Assembly: GCF_014851395.1 (NCBI RefSeq)
Contig: NW_024041150.1
Span: 3,214,891-3,278,890, forward strand
Direction of reading: 5' to 3'
DNA length: 64,000 nucleotides
Source: Micropterus salmoides
Taxonomy: Eukaryota > Chordata > Actinopteri > Centrarchiformes > Centrarchidae
Shown here: in pieces, positions 30,445-45,400 of the stretch
How the letters are laid out: every line of letters begins with the position of its first letter
Position numbering within the stretch: position 1 is the first letter of the stretch
Notes under the pieces: generated by a model
What the model was told of the DNA's origin: nothing
Seen by the model: the letters and a program-made list of their open reading frames with translations, nothing else
The model's database searches: none
Position numbers and translations under genes: made by a program

Positions 30445-33400
30445 TGCATCATTACATCCGTTTACAGTATAGATGTAAATACAAATCTAATCAGCAGATC
30501 ATAGATATCAAACAGTTGCTGCAATACGGGTTTTCTTTGAAGGGCCGAGGTAAAGTGAGATGAGAAGGTGAGAAGTTATGTGAAGTGAAAACATTCCCTT
30601 GTGAAGAAAAGGTTAAAAAAACACAACGAATAGAGTGAACTTTCAGAGTGCAGAGGAACACATTTTTAAGGCAGAAATGCAGCACAGTCCCTCTAAGCTG
30701 AGTGTTTCTGGGGACAGCCCTGTGCAGAGTATTTACTATGTCTTGGCACCACTTTCAGCTTGTAAATGTGTTCAGTACATCTGTGCTAAAAAGATCAGAG
30801 GGAACAGTTGTTTTTTATTCGCTCCTAAAAGCAGCCTAGATAACTGGTTATATAAGAGATGATCCTCGCAATGAACACATAAATACTAGTGCCAGGGAAT
30901 AAACGTGAATAAGTGCAGAACTGTTGGCACGCACAATCGTATTTCTTTACTTGTGGACCCTAAACTTCATTCTACATTCAATCCTAAAACCTAGTCTTAA
31001 CCCAAACAGCCCTTTGAAGAAGTGATGACCACTAACACTGTCCTCGTTTTTATTTCCTTAACTCACAAAAACAGCACACAAACACAGGTATGCACTGCTG
31101 CTGCCATCTTGTGGCTGTAAAAAGTCATGATGATCCACCAACACAGTACCTCCTGCAGAGCACCAAATGTCGGTGAAGTGGGGTTTTTGGCTGATAAACT
31201 CATTAGAGTAAACATCATGCTGGCTGCTAATTTAACACGGTGATAACAGTGAAGCCACAGACGTTTATTGGGCTGTTGCACTAGAATTATTAACTTAATT
31301 GAGGAACCAGGTAGCTTTTCATATTCTACACACTACACACTATGCCTTTTTTGATATACTCATTCTTTTTTTCATATTATGTAATTTGACCTTTGTCAAA
31401 GATGTATGAGATCACGGATCACCTTCCTAACTTTGCTTTGGGTCTATAAGTAGTGATGATATCACTGTGATATTTATTGAATGTCATATCTGGGCCCTAC
31501 CTGTCAGCCTGTGTTGACAGCGTACACACAGCCTTGGCAGCACTGGTCCCGGTCATCAGGCTGCCGCCCTTTAGGTCCAGACCTCGGCCTCCTCTGCTGC
31601 TCTCCCTCAGCAGCTCCTGGATGGACAGAGGCTGGATGACTGGCTGGCTCAGGCCCAGCTCCGAGGCCTCCGGGCTGGGCTCGCAGCTCATCTCCAGCCC
31701 CAGGTCCACCCCAGCCACCTGGTGGCTCTGCTGGGTGATAGTGGTCAAAGAGGACGATTGTGAGGAGCCGTCGCTGAAGTGGGTGTGCTCCAGTGAACTG
31801 ATGTACTCCGTCACCCTGAGAGAGAAATAAAAGTAGAACACAAGAAATAATTTAGTAAATGTAAACATAATGTATTAGCACTGTCTCGCCAGAATTCTTC
31901 GTTTTCACAGACTCTAAATTAACAGTGGGGTTTAAAAAAACCGTTTCTTGAAAATATAATCTTATTTCCTGATTTTCTAATGTTTGTAAGGGAAGGATAA
32001 TGTTATATATAGTGAACTTTAATTTAACCAAAACATTAAGCTGACCAGTTTGTGTGTACCTGAACACATGAGGCCAGCAGTCGTGGTTGTGGCTACCCAT
32101 CTCCAGTCCTACGTTCAGGATGGCATCCATACACAACACATGAGCGGTGTGGAGGCGAACTCCCTGAGGACGACTGATCTGCTCCAGGCGCTGCTCGACA
32201 CGCTGCTTCACTGGACACACACACGCATGCACAAATGCATTTGCAGAATTATAACATACACAGTCAGATGACAACAGACAAATTTACAATTAGAAAAAAA
32301 TATTCAACATGCACAAACTTACAGAAACACACACAAGCCTAATACCAACCTTGTACTAAAATATATCTACCGTTAATGAACAGACAGTATAGTTGATCAG
32401 TAATCATATACACACGCGCACACACTGAATGAAGGTTTGGCTGGTAATGAGCATTAATTACATTTAACAAAACTGATTGATGCATGTCGTTGAAAGCTCT
32501 TAAATCTAATCTCAACATTCTCCTTGCTTTCATAGAGGATTGTAAAAGATGAGAGAAAAGGAGTTCCCCGCAGCTGTCTCTAGATGTCACTAAAGCTCCA
32601 TTTCTTACTGATCACACCTTCAGCATCCTTTTAGGTAATTCTCGAGCACAGTTTCAGCAAGTATTAATGATTCCAGTGTGATCTGTTTTAAATAAAAGAA
32701 GCCATCATTCAAAACTCTCTTTATTTGGGGAAAAAAATATTCAGGTCTCTTTTTGTTTGAAGCTATTAGCTGTTGATTATTTGTGCAAAATAAATGCAGT
32801 CAACTCAAATTATGTGTTAAGTTATTGTGTATTCGTCAACTACTAATCCGTCTTGTCACTGATCTCCTCATCTTTTTCTCTCCGGTGCCACAAAAGGTTT
32901 AATTTGTATGGACGTAATTAAAAAAACAGCACGCGCTCTCCTTGTGTACCTTGTGTGATGGCGTCTCCCGTCTCTCCCACCTCCTTCTCCTCCTTCTCTT
33001 CTTGCACACAGGAGGCCGCGGCCATCTGGGCTAAAGCTGAAGCACAGTTGGCCGCCACTCCTGATGGCCAAACAAACATACACACGGTGTAAAGACTTGC
33101 TGTTGAGTTTCATTCATCACCTCATCCTAAAAACATCATTGCTGCCTGCACAATGAAAACTTTGACTCTATTGAGAAGATTTCTCACACACGTATAGTAT
33201 ATCTGGTTTTTCTACTCTTTTGGGTGCATTTAAATCTAAACTGGCAGTAAAAACTGCACCATCCCTCCCCACATACTGTCCTCTCTCCGCAGTTGAGGTT
33301 GTACACCATGTGTTCATTCATATTCATTAGTGCTTCTGTGTCGATAATTTCACTCAGCTTTCATCCCCTGTTGGCCATGCTGTTGTGCCAGTAACTGTTA

Positions 33401-36400
33401 ATAACTGATACATTCAGATTGTTAAAAGGGGTTGATAATAAAAATTTATATCCCCTGATATTCTCTCTAAAACCTTCAGTTAACAGATTGTATGAAAACC
33501 TTAACTCCTCCGTTAACCTCCAGTGGAGCTGCAGAGTGTCCAACAGGTTCATCTTGTACAGAGCAGCTGTCACTTGTATAAGTGTTAAATTTAATTAATA
33601 TGTAGCAGGATGAAGCTGAGAAAGAATAGTACTGCTCAGCATAACCTTCCCTGGATGAATAAATCCATATATCCCAAAAGTCACAGATACATGTTTGTGC
33701 ATTTATGCTATATTTCTTTAAATCTGGGGTTGACCAGAAATATTGTATATGACTCACAATGGCAGCAGACAGCTACAAAGTTCAGTTTGCCACCATCCAT
33801 GCAACCCAGCTGGTTGTTTAAGCAACAGTCAGCAGGTTGAAATGCTCAATGTTGATTTCTATACAAAGTTGTGGGCAACTGCCAGCGGCAACCAACCTGC
33901 AAGAACCACATTAGATGTCCTCTATTATTTTTTACTGCAATGATCTGACTTTGTGTACCGCTTTGTATTTGCATTTGAATTTCCATAAGACAAGGATTAA
34001 ACACACAGTGCTGTAATATATAGTAATATAGTCCAACAATTTAATTTCTTTCAGTATAATCAAGAAATTTGCACACTGCAAAACTCATATTTACTGTTAA
34101 AAGGGCATCTTTGTGCTGTAGGCAAGTTTCATTCAAAGCTTAATTTCACATTTCATCTGATTTCATTTTGAGATTTGATGTGTCAAAACCTGAGGGCTGG
34201 CATCTGCACAACATCTGTGTGATTGTCAGAGTGTTTCACTGTGACTTGATAAGCTGCCAATAGATCCTATTTTATGTTAATTTAAGGCCCTGCACACCCT
34301 CTCACGTTTTCTGGATAAGACTTCTGCTCAGGTTGGAGCTACGCTGGGAATGACTTGAGGTCAGCAAACTCCTTGTACTAATAAAAGACTCACTCTCATT
34401 ACAGCCTCTACGCTCGTTTGTGTGGAGAGTTTGTCATATAAAGGGCCATCCCAAACCAGTTAGTGTGGAGACAAAGTGAGCAATAAAACTTCTTATTCAT
34501 CCACCACTCCTGTCTGGGCGCATGGCTGCTGGATAATGTAGGAAACATCATATACATGTAAGTGATGCTTACAGTCTCTGGACTGGATTTTATAATTACA
34601 GGAAGGCAGTTTGGGATAAAACTCCACAGCTGAAGGAGCAAAGTTTCAAAGTGCTGTGAGTGTGACACTCCTTAGTAACGAGCTACTGGTTAGGGATGGG
34701 TCTGAGAAGAAGTTTTACTGTAGTGCTGGAAAGTGAGGGAAGCATCAATCAGCCACAATCTGTGCCACACCCAAACAGCTCTAAGAGGTCAAATCAGCTA
34801 CAACTAGTAAACAACACCTGTGCAGGGGGACCAAAGCTGTGTGGGACCTTTTAAGACACCAAATTAAAATTGTATATATTTCCATTTGTTGCTATTCCAA
34901 GAGCTACAAAAGTTGCTGTCCGCTTTGAAAGAAAATCAGCATCGTATCAGGGCAGGTTGGTTCAACTGGAAGCTTTCAGTGGCTGTGTAGCTTCAGAAAA
35001 TAAGTGTAGCAACTGAAAGCACATACATGCCTCCAATTCAATTTAGACTTGAGTCTGTTCCAGCTCCAGGGCTGCTGCTGACGACTATCTAACCCTGACT
35101 TTTGACCTCTCTGTGTTAATGGGAGGGAGAACAGAGGACTCCTTGCAGGGATGAGTGATGTATCTCATTTTTCTTATTAATACAGACACATGAGACACGC
35201 GTTTCACCAACCCAAGGCGCAGCTGAGAGCAGCAGCTTTGCGTAGGCCGTCTAAACTCAGACAGATGGTGTCTCTCTCCCTCTGGCTCTGCTCTTTGATC
35301 CCCTCTGCTCCCAGGATGAAGGCCAGGCCCTTGGAGCTGCCCGCCATGCGGCCCGTCAGCGGCGTGGACAGCACATCCATCAGGTTCTTCCACACGCCGG
35401 TGAGGATGAAGCGGGCGAACACGGCTCCTGAAAAACACACATGCTGAACTGAGAAGTGTTGAAGAGGACGGAGAAAAAAAAAATAGATTGTTACTAAAGC
35501 GTATACCTATCATTTGTTCCCTCCCTCATCTCTCAATTGTATTTTTTTAATATGGCATAACAAAGGTACACAGTGTTTCATTGATTTATATTCTGATGGA
35601 ATACCTGTGAACCATTTCTTTAGGTACCTTCAAGTTCGTCACTTTGTTTCAAAAAGTTTTCCTAATTGTCCCTTCTTACCTCCTCAACGACCATGGGATA
35701 GATTGCTTAACTTTAAGCCACAACAAAGAGGGATCATCTCAGAAATGTATAACCGTATTCTGGATCTTTGCAACTACACAAACTCGTGGCATATTTTGCA
35801 GACTTGCAGGTCTTACCAGGCAAAGTTCTCTTATGTTTTTGCTGTATTTATATGATTTTTAGCAAGCCAGGGTGTGGGGGTTTCTGAGTGGGCAGGTTAG
35901 GTCCCTTTTCCTTTTCTTATTTTCAGTTATCTGTTTAAAATCTAACTTGTAAAAGATGCCTATTGTTACGTAACTTGATTCAGTTTTCAATTAAAATATG
36001 TTGCAAAAAAACCCAAGCAAAAGTGTATATCTGTCAGCCGGGGTGACTCAGCAGCGGTTACCATGGCAAGTCTGGCCAGAAGGAGCGCAGGTGGTCCCTG
36101 ACTCATTGTCTCCATTTCTCTCTGCACCTGCCCCTCCTATTCGTTTCCCCTCATCTGTTTTTTCCCACTGCAGTTACACCGAGTCAGTCAGTGACCTAAC
36201 AATTGTCAGCTTAGATTTTTATTTCAGCGCTTTAATATTTTAAAATATGCTGTCACATTCACCAATTGACTTTTTTTGTTCTTTTCCATGATTTCATTGA
36301 ATGGACACAATCGCACTGATCTAAAGCACAAATTCAAATGCAGAGGTTAATGCAAAGAAGGTTCAAAAATGCAAAAGTGATTTGGTTTTGCATCTTGTGA

Positions 36401-39400
36401 GGTAATTATTTATTATATCAAACAAGTTTCAGATCAGCAATGAATCAGCAAAACAGACTGAAGTTTCAATAAAAACATGATGAAAGCCAAAACCTTAATA
36501 ACCATCATCAGATCTTTATTATGAGTGCTGGCATGTTTTTTTTGCTGTTTCAGGGTTTCTGGATAAATTTCACTAAATATTTCACATGATTTGAATCAGT
36601 GTTCTATGACCTACAGTACAGCATGATATAAACCACCCCAATTTTAATCTATTCATCTATCATGGCTTTGCTCATCCATGTCCTCTAATTTTAAAAGGCA
36701 CCACAAAAAAATGGTTTGCGCACTTGACCATGCGGCACTGTTCTGGGACGCTTCATCTTTCACAGCCAGTGGAGCATTTTCAACTGATTAACTCAGCAGC
36801 AGCTTCAGTTTCAGGATGACTGAACCCTATTTTAGAAAAGCTTGAGCTGGGCTTATTTGGAGGCTCTGGAGTATTTTTGGAAGAATGTTCAAAGGAGAGG
36901 ATTTTCCTCAATCATGTAAATCTTTTAAATTAAACTCCACTGCGAGATATAATTGTACTTTCTTAATTTCCGTCTTTTCACAGCTGAAGGAGAAGAGAAT
37001 CAGGAGGCTGAGAGTTTAGCATAACTACATATTGTGTAAAAAAAAATATATATTACAGTGATACAAAACTAATGAATACTTCACTGAATGGGTGAACCGT
37101 TGCATCCATTAATCCATCCATCATATTTCTTGTGTTTTGGGTCAGTTTTAGGATAATGAGCTACTGACCTGCCATCACAGTGTCACTGCCAGCCTTGTCG
37201 CAGCTGATTGGTGATCTGCTGGACGCCCTCCTGATCAGCTGCCCTCCAATCGCACTGCTGCCCAGTCCGTCAATATCTGAGAGAGGAGAAGTGGAGTACA
37301 GAGGGGAAAGAATGACAAGAACTAAGTGGTCAAGCTGGGAATCAGCCACATCCAGAGTCTGTTGACCAACACTGACATCTGATTATGTTAGTTCTGAGTA
37401 ACTGGCGGTAATTTGGTGCCATTTTAAAAAAGTTTTCCCAGGTGTTTCCACTCCCTCCAGGGGCAAAATTTGCAGAGATTGAAGTGCAAATTATTGTGGG
37501 CTGTGTACCTGTCAGCATGGTCATGAGCGGCAGTGTGTGGTCGTCCGGTGAGCACCAGTACCCAGCCTCGGCCAGCAGGTTGCGCTCCAACACTTTGTGG
37601 TAAAGCTCTTCGATCCAGGCCTGAGACAGAAACACAAGGACCCCGCTGCTCTGGATCAGACGCACAAACTCCTTCTGTAAAAACACACAGCACACATCAA
37701 AATCTATTCTTGGGACAGGGAGATCAGATGGACAGAGTCTGCAATTACATCACAAATTATTCTATTTCCTTATTTATTTCATTATCTTTTCTGCTTTTCC
37801 TCTACTCCAGAAGAAGGGCCTGGCAGACTCCTGTAATAATTTCAAACCTTTTTTTCGAACTTAGTCTTGTCTAGTATACTTTACTTGTTTCTTTTCTTCT
37901 TTACTTTAATCAGCAGCGGTGTGGGATGCAGATCATTTACTAAACAAAAAGTAGCGATGACTAAATGTGCAAACACTCCAGTAAATACCCTGTCATAGTT
38001 TTTTGTGTGCGTTTCAACCAAAACTGTGTGCTCACCAGGCTGAGAACGGGGGTGAGCGTTCGCCGTCTGTAGTAGTCACAGCAGCAAAGTTTGAGGTTGA
38101 GCAGTAGAGCGTAGTACGACACCAGGTAGAGACCATCTGCGTTCATCAGAGACTGACAGCTCAGAGTGTCACCTGTCTCAAAACCTGGAGAGTGGATCCC
38201 ACCTGGAGAGAGGGGGGGGATCTTTTGTTTATTGCCAACGCTGAGCACATTCATTTACATCATTCAACAATAAAAAAAAAAACAGCAAGAGAAACAGACC
38301 AACATATAAAATCCATAAAATATTAAGCACCAGCATGTTTCCTTCAGAAGAGCACAGTTCAATGCACCACAAGCCCCTAAAAGCATCTCAGCTGTTAGTC
38401 AGTTTAAGTCCACCCTGATGTGGGCTGCGTCATTTGAGTGCTTGCAGGGAACTGGTTCCTAATATGATTCCTTCCCATCTTCCATATCAAAGACAGAGGA
38501 AGGAACAGAGAGAACAGAGACAAAGAAGGAAAAGGGGGAAAGAAAAAACAGGCAGATAGAGAGAGAGAACTGCCAAATATGTACCGTAGAATAGATGCTT
38601 GCTAAAAGTGAAGACTTGCATTCAAAATAAAATTTTTTATATCATTGTCTGTTAGTCTATATATGTCGTAAAGGATTGTAGTTTTAAAGAAATGTGTAAC
38701 CTTGTGGTACTTAACTTATTTTACATTATTAAAATGTAGTTTTCAGAAATGCGTCATTTAGCTTTGCAACAACATGCATGTGAATAAAGCTAATTTGATT
38801 TGATATGATAACAGAGAGTGAGTGGGACACAGAGAGGCGAATGGAGCGAGAGAAGGAAATAAAGAGGGAGAAGAACAAAGTGGGTGGTAAAACAGAGATC
38901 AATGGTGAGTGAGGAAGGAAGGGGATAAGAGTGAGGGAGGAGAGTAGAGTGAAAGAGAGAGGGGGAGAGGGAGAAAAGAGGAGAAACAAATAAGGGAAAA
39001 ACAGAGGAAGAGGTGAGGGAGACAGAGATAGGGGCAAAGAGATAGGATTGGCAGATTAGAGAGGAGAGGAGAGGGGAATGGGAAAAAAAGAAAGGAAAAG
39101 GGGGGAAAACAGGGAGAGGACAAAGGGAAAGGTAGTAAGTAAAGTGACTAAAGAGGAGGAAGAGTAAGTGATGTTTGGGAGAAAGAAAGGGAAGTTAGCA
39201 AAAAGCAAAGGGTGAAAACATGGAGAAAGAGACAGGTAGAGAGAGGACAGAGGAAATGAGTGTGAAGGTGAGAGGAGGCAGTGAGATATAATCTGTTAGC
39301 TGACGATAAGTCAAGTGTTATAATCAGAAACTCACGGGGGATTTGCAGCTTCGACCAAATCCATTAAGCCATTAAACCGTAGAATTTAATTTGATTTGTA

Positions 39401-42400
39401 ATTTTGCTCTGCTGATGTCAAAACTCCCAGCAGGCTCACTGTTTTTTACTGATGGATTATGGGTTGTGCCTCGAAGGCAAAAAGATTTTTATTAAAACTG
39501 CTCTAAAGTGATGTATTGAATATACAGTATATGTAGATGTATATACATATACAGACTATGTTTAAATTAGCAATTTCTTAAAATCCTTGTGCATGTACAT
39601 TTAACCAATGACATAAATTAATATCTTAGGGAAAAAGTGAAAAATGGGTCCTTTTAATGATTATTTATGACAGAAAAGTGTCAAAAACAGCCAATTAAAA
39701 GGGCTTCTGTTCATCAGACAGTGACTTTATTCCCAAAATGTTAAATATAGACTTGTGAAGTGAAAGAAGTATTTACCCCCACTGAAAATTCCCATTTTAA
39801 GGTTTTTGTTTAATGTTATTCCCAAATATTCCTCAACATGACGCTCATGGTCATCAGTTTTAATTATTTCATTTTAATATCAAGTCACGTTTGTTTTCTC
39901 AGTTTGGTAAGGTGTCTGACTATGAATACTACAATACCCATGAGCCTCAGGTGGCATTGCTATGGAGAACAAGCTAATTAGAGCTGAAGTGAATTCAGAA
40001 AGATTCGTTGTTGCGGTTGTGAAAATGATCACGTCGCTGTAGTTATGGCGGTCGCCGCCGCAGGTGCAACAGAATTTTAAATGGACGTTTGTTGGTGAAA
40101 CGCACCTTGGAAGTTAGTAATTTATTCAGCTGGAAATCCAGTTTCATGTCCTTTCTAGACATTCACCAACTCAGTTGTCTTGCATGGTCCATACAAGAAA
40201 ATAAACAAGACTTAAAATTTCACAAAATTCAGTGAATGGTGGGTTCAGTGCTTTACACTAAAAAATGAGCTCCTGGCTTGCAGAGAGCATGAACAGAAGA
40301 GCAGCTATAACCCACTGTGCAGATAATAATTTCATTCATCTGTCTATTAGTTTTGATTTAATATCTGCATGTTGCACTTTACTAAATTCTTTAATCATTT
40401 GCATAAGTAGCTTTAATCACTTTCAGTTTCACCTTGTTAGTGGTTACCTTCTGCAAGATATTATTCTATTTTACTGTTCACTTTACCTGCACTATGTCAC
40501 TGAATAACTCAGAGTGTCGAAACAGTACAGTGCTTTTATTTTAGCTGGTAAAACAACTGGTTACACAACCAGACGTTTTGGGACTCAACCAACAGCAGAG
40601 ACTTTCCTGTGAACAGAGCTGATTAACAAAAGGAAGAGGCTGCTGCAAAGATCACTCCACCCTCAGCAAACACTGCGTGTGTTTAGCTACCGCACACAAG
40701 CAAAGTCATGGAGTCTACGCACTTCCCAGTCTTCAAACACGACAAGAAACCAAGTCACATAAACATATTAAATCCCCCCCTCTCCCTCCGTCTCTCACCA
40801 GCCTGCAGCCCGGAGCAAAAGGTGGAGGAGAAGTTTTGCAGTGACAGGTCCACCTCCGTGGCGGTGGCCAATCCCAGTAGACGGGGAAGCAGTGCTGCAA
40901 GTGACTGGACGAACATTCTGGCGCTCTGCTGGTCGGCCTCCTGGTTGCGGAGCAGTTTGAGGGACAGGGCGGCGGTGCGCAGGGAGCGCTGGCCCGGGCA
41001 GTCGCGAGGGGTCTGCTGCTCCTCGTCAGCCAGCGAGACGTTGTCAGAGCCGATGTCAGACACATCGGAGCGCCCCGAGTCCTTCTCAGCAGCCATGGAA
41101 TACTGGTCACACGAGTCAAACTCTGTCCGCGACAAGTCCTGCTCTTCCATGCTGTTGGACCAACAGGTAGATCAGTCTTATCATTTCTATGTTGTATGAT
41201 TTTAAAGGCATACGGTCAGAAATTAGAATGATTTCCTACTTTCCAGATTTGAACTTGCTTGAGAAAGGCAACATCATTTATTTATAGCAAGTTTCTCCCA
41301 TTACTCTGTCCAAACCCACAATACGAGTTGAATCCTGTCTGTCTTTCTACTTTTGGCTCATATTACCCCATCTCTGCCATTTTAACAAATTTGTATCTTC
41401 GTAAAAAACACATGCGTAAGATTTTCTCAAACCTATCTGTAATTGTTCAGACACAAGAATCAGGACTCCTTCAACATAAAAAGTAATTTAAATTCAGTCT
41501 TTGCTGCCCACACACACCTGAAGTTGCTCTCGCTGTATCGTGACCCCCCTCCGTGGTGTGACCTGGCCCTGGACTCCACAGACAGGAAGTTAGTGATGTC
41601 GGGGTAGACGAGGGCGTGACTTCTCTGCACCACATCTGGAGGAACCGCCCCTCCCCTTTCTCCCCCTCCTACTCCTCCACCACCACCACCACCACCACCT
41701 CCGGCTTTTACTTTCTCTCCTCTCGCCTCGACCTCCACTGCACCTCCTCCCTCCTCCTGTTGGCTCCCCTGATCCGGCTCGAGACTCAGTTCCCGTTTGG
41801 TCCCCTCCTGGCCGCCACAGGATGAGGGCGAGGGGAGGCGTGTGTCCTCCCCACACTCCTCGGGAGCGGTGCAACCCAGTCCGAGCTCCCCTACCTCCAG
41901 ATCCAGGGTGGTTTGGCCTGTTTCAGTGGTGATGCTGATGCTAATGTCAGGGCTGGGCTCGGTGGCCCCGGTGGTGGCCATGTTGGAGGAAGAGGAGCTG
42001 GGGTCCAAGGGAACCTGCTCAGAGGACAGGATGTGTCTCTGCCATCTGAAGTCGGCCTCGTTGATCTCCATGGACTCGCGTGTCGACTCTGTCCCATCTT
42101 TCAGATCATCCAGACGTCTGAGGAGAAGCCGAGCCTGAGAAAAAGCCGCTGTGTTACGGTTTTAAACTTCAAACCACTTGAGACTTATCACATCTCTGGC
42201 TCCCTGAGAAGCTTTTAGTGTGTCAAGGACACAGATTATGAACATGTTTCATCTGTCTGTGGCAAGTCCTAAAACTTGATTTATTTATTTTAGGGTGCAA
42301 TACTGAATAACTGGAGCACCCCTACTAATGTCTCAGTAATGTACCTGTTCAGTTTGGATGCCGCGGCCATGCGAAAGTTCATCCAGGGCTCCGAGGAGAG

Positions 42401-45400
42401 CGCAGGCACAGGAGACCGAAGAGTAACACGCCTCGATGCCTCCTTTCATACAGGCCTCTGTCATCCCGTCCATCACTCTTCCGAAGGAAGCAGAAAAACA
42501 CTGAGTTAACTGCTTTGCTTGCATTCAGTAAAAATTTGTGAGATTTTGGTTAATTATTGAATTACTTTGTGAAACATTGGGATCATGATATGTGCTTTTT
42601 AATGTCAGATTATAAGTAACAAACTAATTATGAGGTTCCACAGTATACAGCACACTATATTCTTATTTAAGGAAGAAAAATGACAAGACAATGATAGATA
42701 TCAAACTCAGGACCACTGTAACATAGTGAACTAAATGTATTATTTGTGCATTTTTAAAGACGTGAAAAGAAACCCTGTGTACCTTTAAAAGCACGTGCTT
42801 TATGCAAACGCAAATTATGATAAGATGCATTTCAGAAAACTCAACTGCACACAGCAAATTCTTCAAAAAGAGAGAGGAGTTACTAACAGTTTTAGCAGGT
42901 CCAGGTGGGACTTCCTCTTTGAGAAGGAGCGCTTCCTGGTTTCAGGCTCAGCCACGCACGGACCAGCCAAGTCATACAGTCGCTGGGGACTGCCCAGAAT
43001 CTAACACACACACACACACACAGAAATAGATTACTACATTGATTCCACATTAATTTGATGACCCATTTCCATAAATGCATGTAGCCGTCATGTAATGTCA
43101 AATGACGCACACTGTTATCACCTGGAGGGATCCGTTCTATTTGTGTATGTACACATAACAAGAATGCTGAGTAAAGATCAGCTATGATGAATTACTAACT
43201 TATACTTAGTAAACTGGAAAGGAAATCAATAGCTGCCTGAAGGTAGGCAATCAGTCTGAAAAGTTATAATCTGCTTTAGAAAAAGGTCAGCAAGAAAAAG
43301 TCTCCTCCTCCCACCTCCTTCATGATGCGGATGGCCTCGGTGCGGTGCTGAGGAGGCGGGTAAAGCAGGATTCTGTGGTAGAGCGACTGCAGCACCGGTT
43401 TCATCGACTCCACGCAGCTCACCAGACGCACAAGCTCTGCGGCGATGTAACACACAGTCCGCACTACCGGTGCGATCCTGGCGGGGGCGTTGGAGGAACA
43501 GCCGGACCCTCTGCCTTGATCAGAGACCCCTCCACCGCAGGGGTCCACATCCTGGTTTATCCCTGGAGAAAATGAGGGGACATGAAGCTGAACCATTAAA
43601 ATCATCTCCTCAAACTTATAACCAGTAAGAAGTCAACAGGCCTGAGTCGGAATGTAAAATCAACTCCACCTACGATTATCTGTAATGTCTAATAAAAAGG
43701 TTTCCAACTAAAGGAGATTTCCACTATTTTGAAGAGAGACCATTAAACTGACTGCTGGCAGGAAGGTTAATAATTAAATGTGGCTTAGTCTGAATTGGTC
43801 ACACTGTGAACCTGTTTAATTATTGAATCTCTAATTAGATAAATGAGCTTGTTCCAAAGCAATTACAACAATGTTGACATGAGGCTTCGTAAATGGAATT
43901 GCTTATCTCTACAATTTTTGACAAAAGAATTTAGAGCTCAGGGGGATGAACGGCTGGCTAATCAGCACAAGGAGCCGCACAATCACTGAACGTGGGATGT
44001 GTGGAACAGTTTCGCACTTTTACACTGAGATAAGTACTTAAAATGTTGCAACCCCAGTTTCTGCAACAACCAAATAAAACCACATTTCTGTCAGTTAGCT
44101 TTGTTACTGATTTTAGTAGCTGTCAAAAGTTGTTTCTTTCTTGATGTCTGCTGTATGGACTCCTCATTTTCATGACAACTGACTCAAACTATGTAAATGC
44201 AACAATTTTGAAAATCCAGTTACCTAGACTGAGTCTGTCTGAGAACCGGTCTCGGTCTGGCGCCATGTAGCCGTGATGGGAAGCGATGGTTTTGTCATTG
44301 ATAGGATTTCCCATTATAGCCACGAGGGATGGACACAGCTGCTTCCTGTACATTAGAATATAGTAAATTACAATAAACTGAGATAAGGGGTTCTAAAAAG
44401 AAAGAAAATTAGATAAAAAAGCAAGCATAACATGAAACTGACCATTATCTAAGATGTCTGAAATCATCATTAACTGGCTCCAAAAATGACAGGTAAACAC
44501 CATTTTCTATTCCTCTTTCAACTTTTCTCAATTTGAGAATCTCAGATTTTCTTATTTCTTAACCTGAATTTTTTTTTATTTGGGATTAAGTGCCAAATCA
44601 CAGCTTTATTTTGGTGGCAACATGTGTAGAATGTTTATCCTAGTCTTACCATACAAGGTCGGTGAAACCCCTGGACAGGTGCATTGTGGGAGGACAGCTG
44701 CTGAGCATAGAGAGGATGCACTCCAGGTAGAGAAGCTGCAGGAGCTGATTGCCGCTGGAACATGAAAAGACACAACAACATTTTTGCAATCCAGATGTCT
44801 GAAGTCAGACAGCCTCTGGTAATATCCAGTGTCTGTAAAAATAAATAATAATAAATTGGGTCTCATGAGGAGTCTTTGCCAATCATGTTTCAGTAGGTGA
44901 AATCGGTGAAGGAAGCAGGTGAAACAACTGTTCTCAACCCCTTCACACCGTTGGCTGTTTTCACTTGGTTTTCACACCCATTATTGACAAGCTTATGGCT
45001 GCATAACAGATTCTGCTAATGTGGAACTTTTAGGGGTTTAACACACAGCTGCATGCCAAGTTGGACCTGACTGCGGTGTCAAAATGAGCACAGCTTTACA
45101 GCAGCAAAATTAAGACTTAATTAAATGTATGACTACATTTTAGATGAAGTTCACCCAAAACTAAGTGTTGTGATAAAGATAAGAGATGGTCAAAGGAGAT
45201 CGTTCATTAATAAAGTCAGCTTGTTCTAGTACATCTGCTACCCAAGTGTGTCTGTTCACACACCTGTTTACCATTAAAATATCTATTTTTTAGCAATGTT
45301 TGTTGTTTGTACATGGCCAATTATAATCAGTTTTCTGTGTGGTATGAGATTCCATGGAGATCTGTGATGCTACAGCAAAGCCTGATGATTCAGACAAGCC

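Noticed and set aside
38729..39123. Minus-strand Ser/Pro/Leu/Phe-rich ORFs
   Set aside because: They come from the intronic purine tract and have no domain or splice context.
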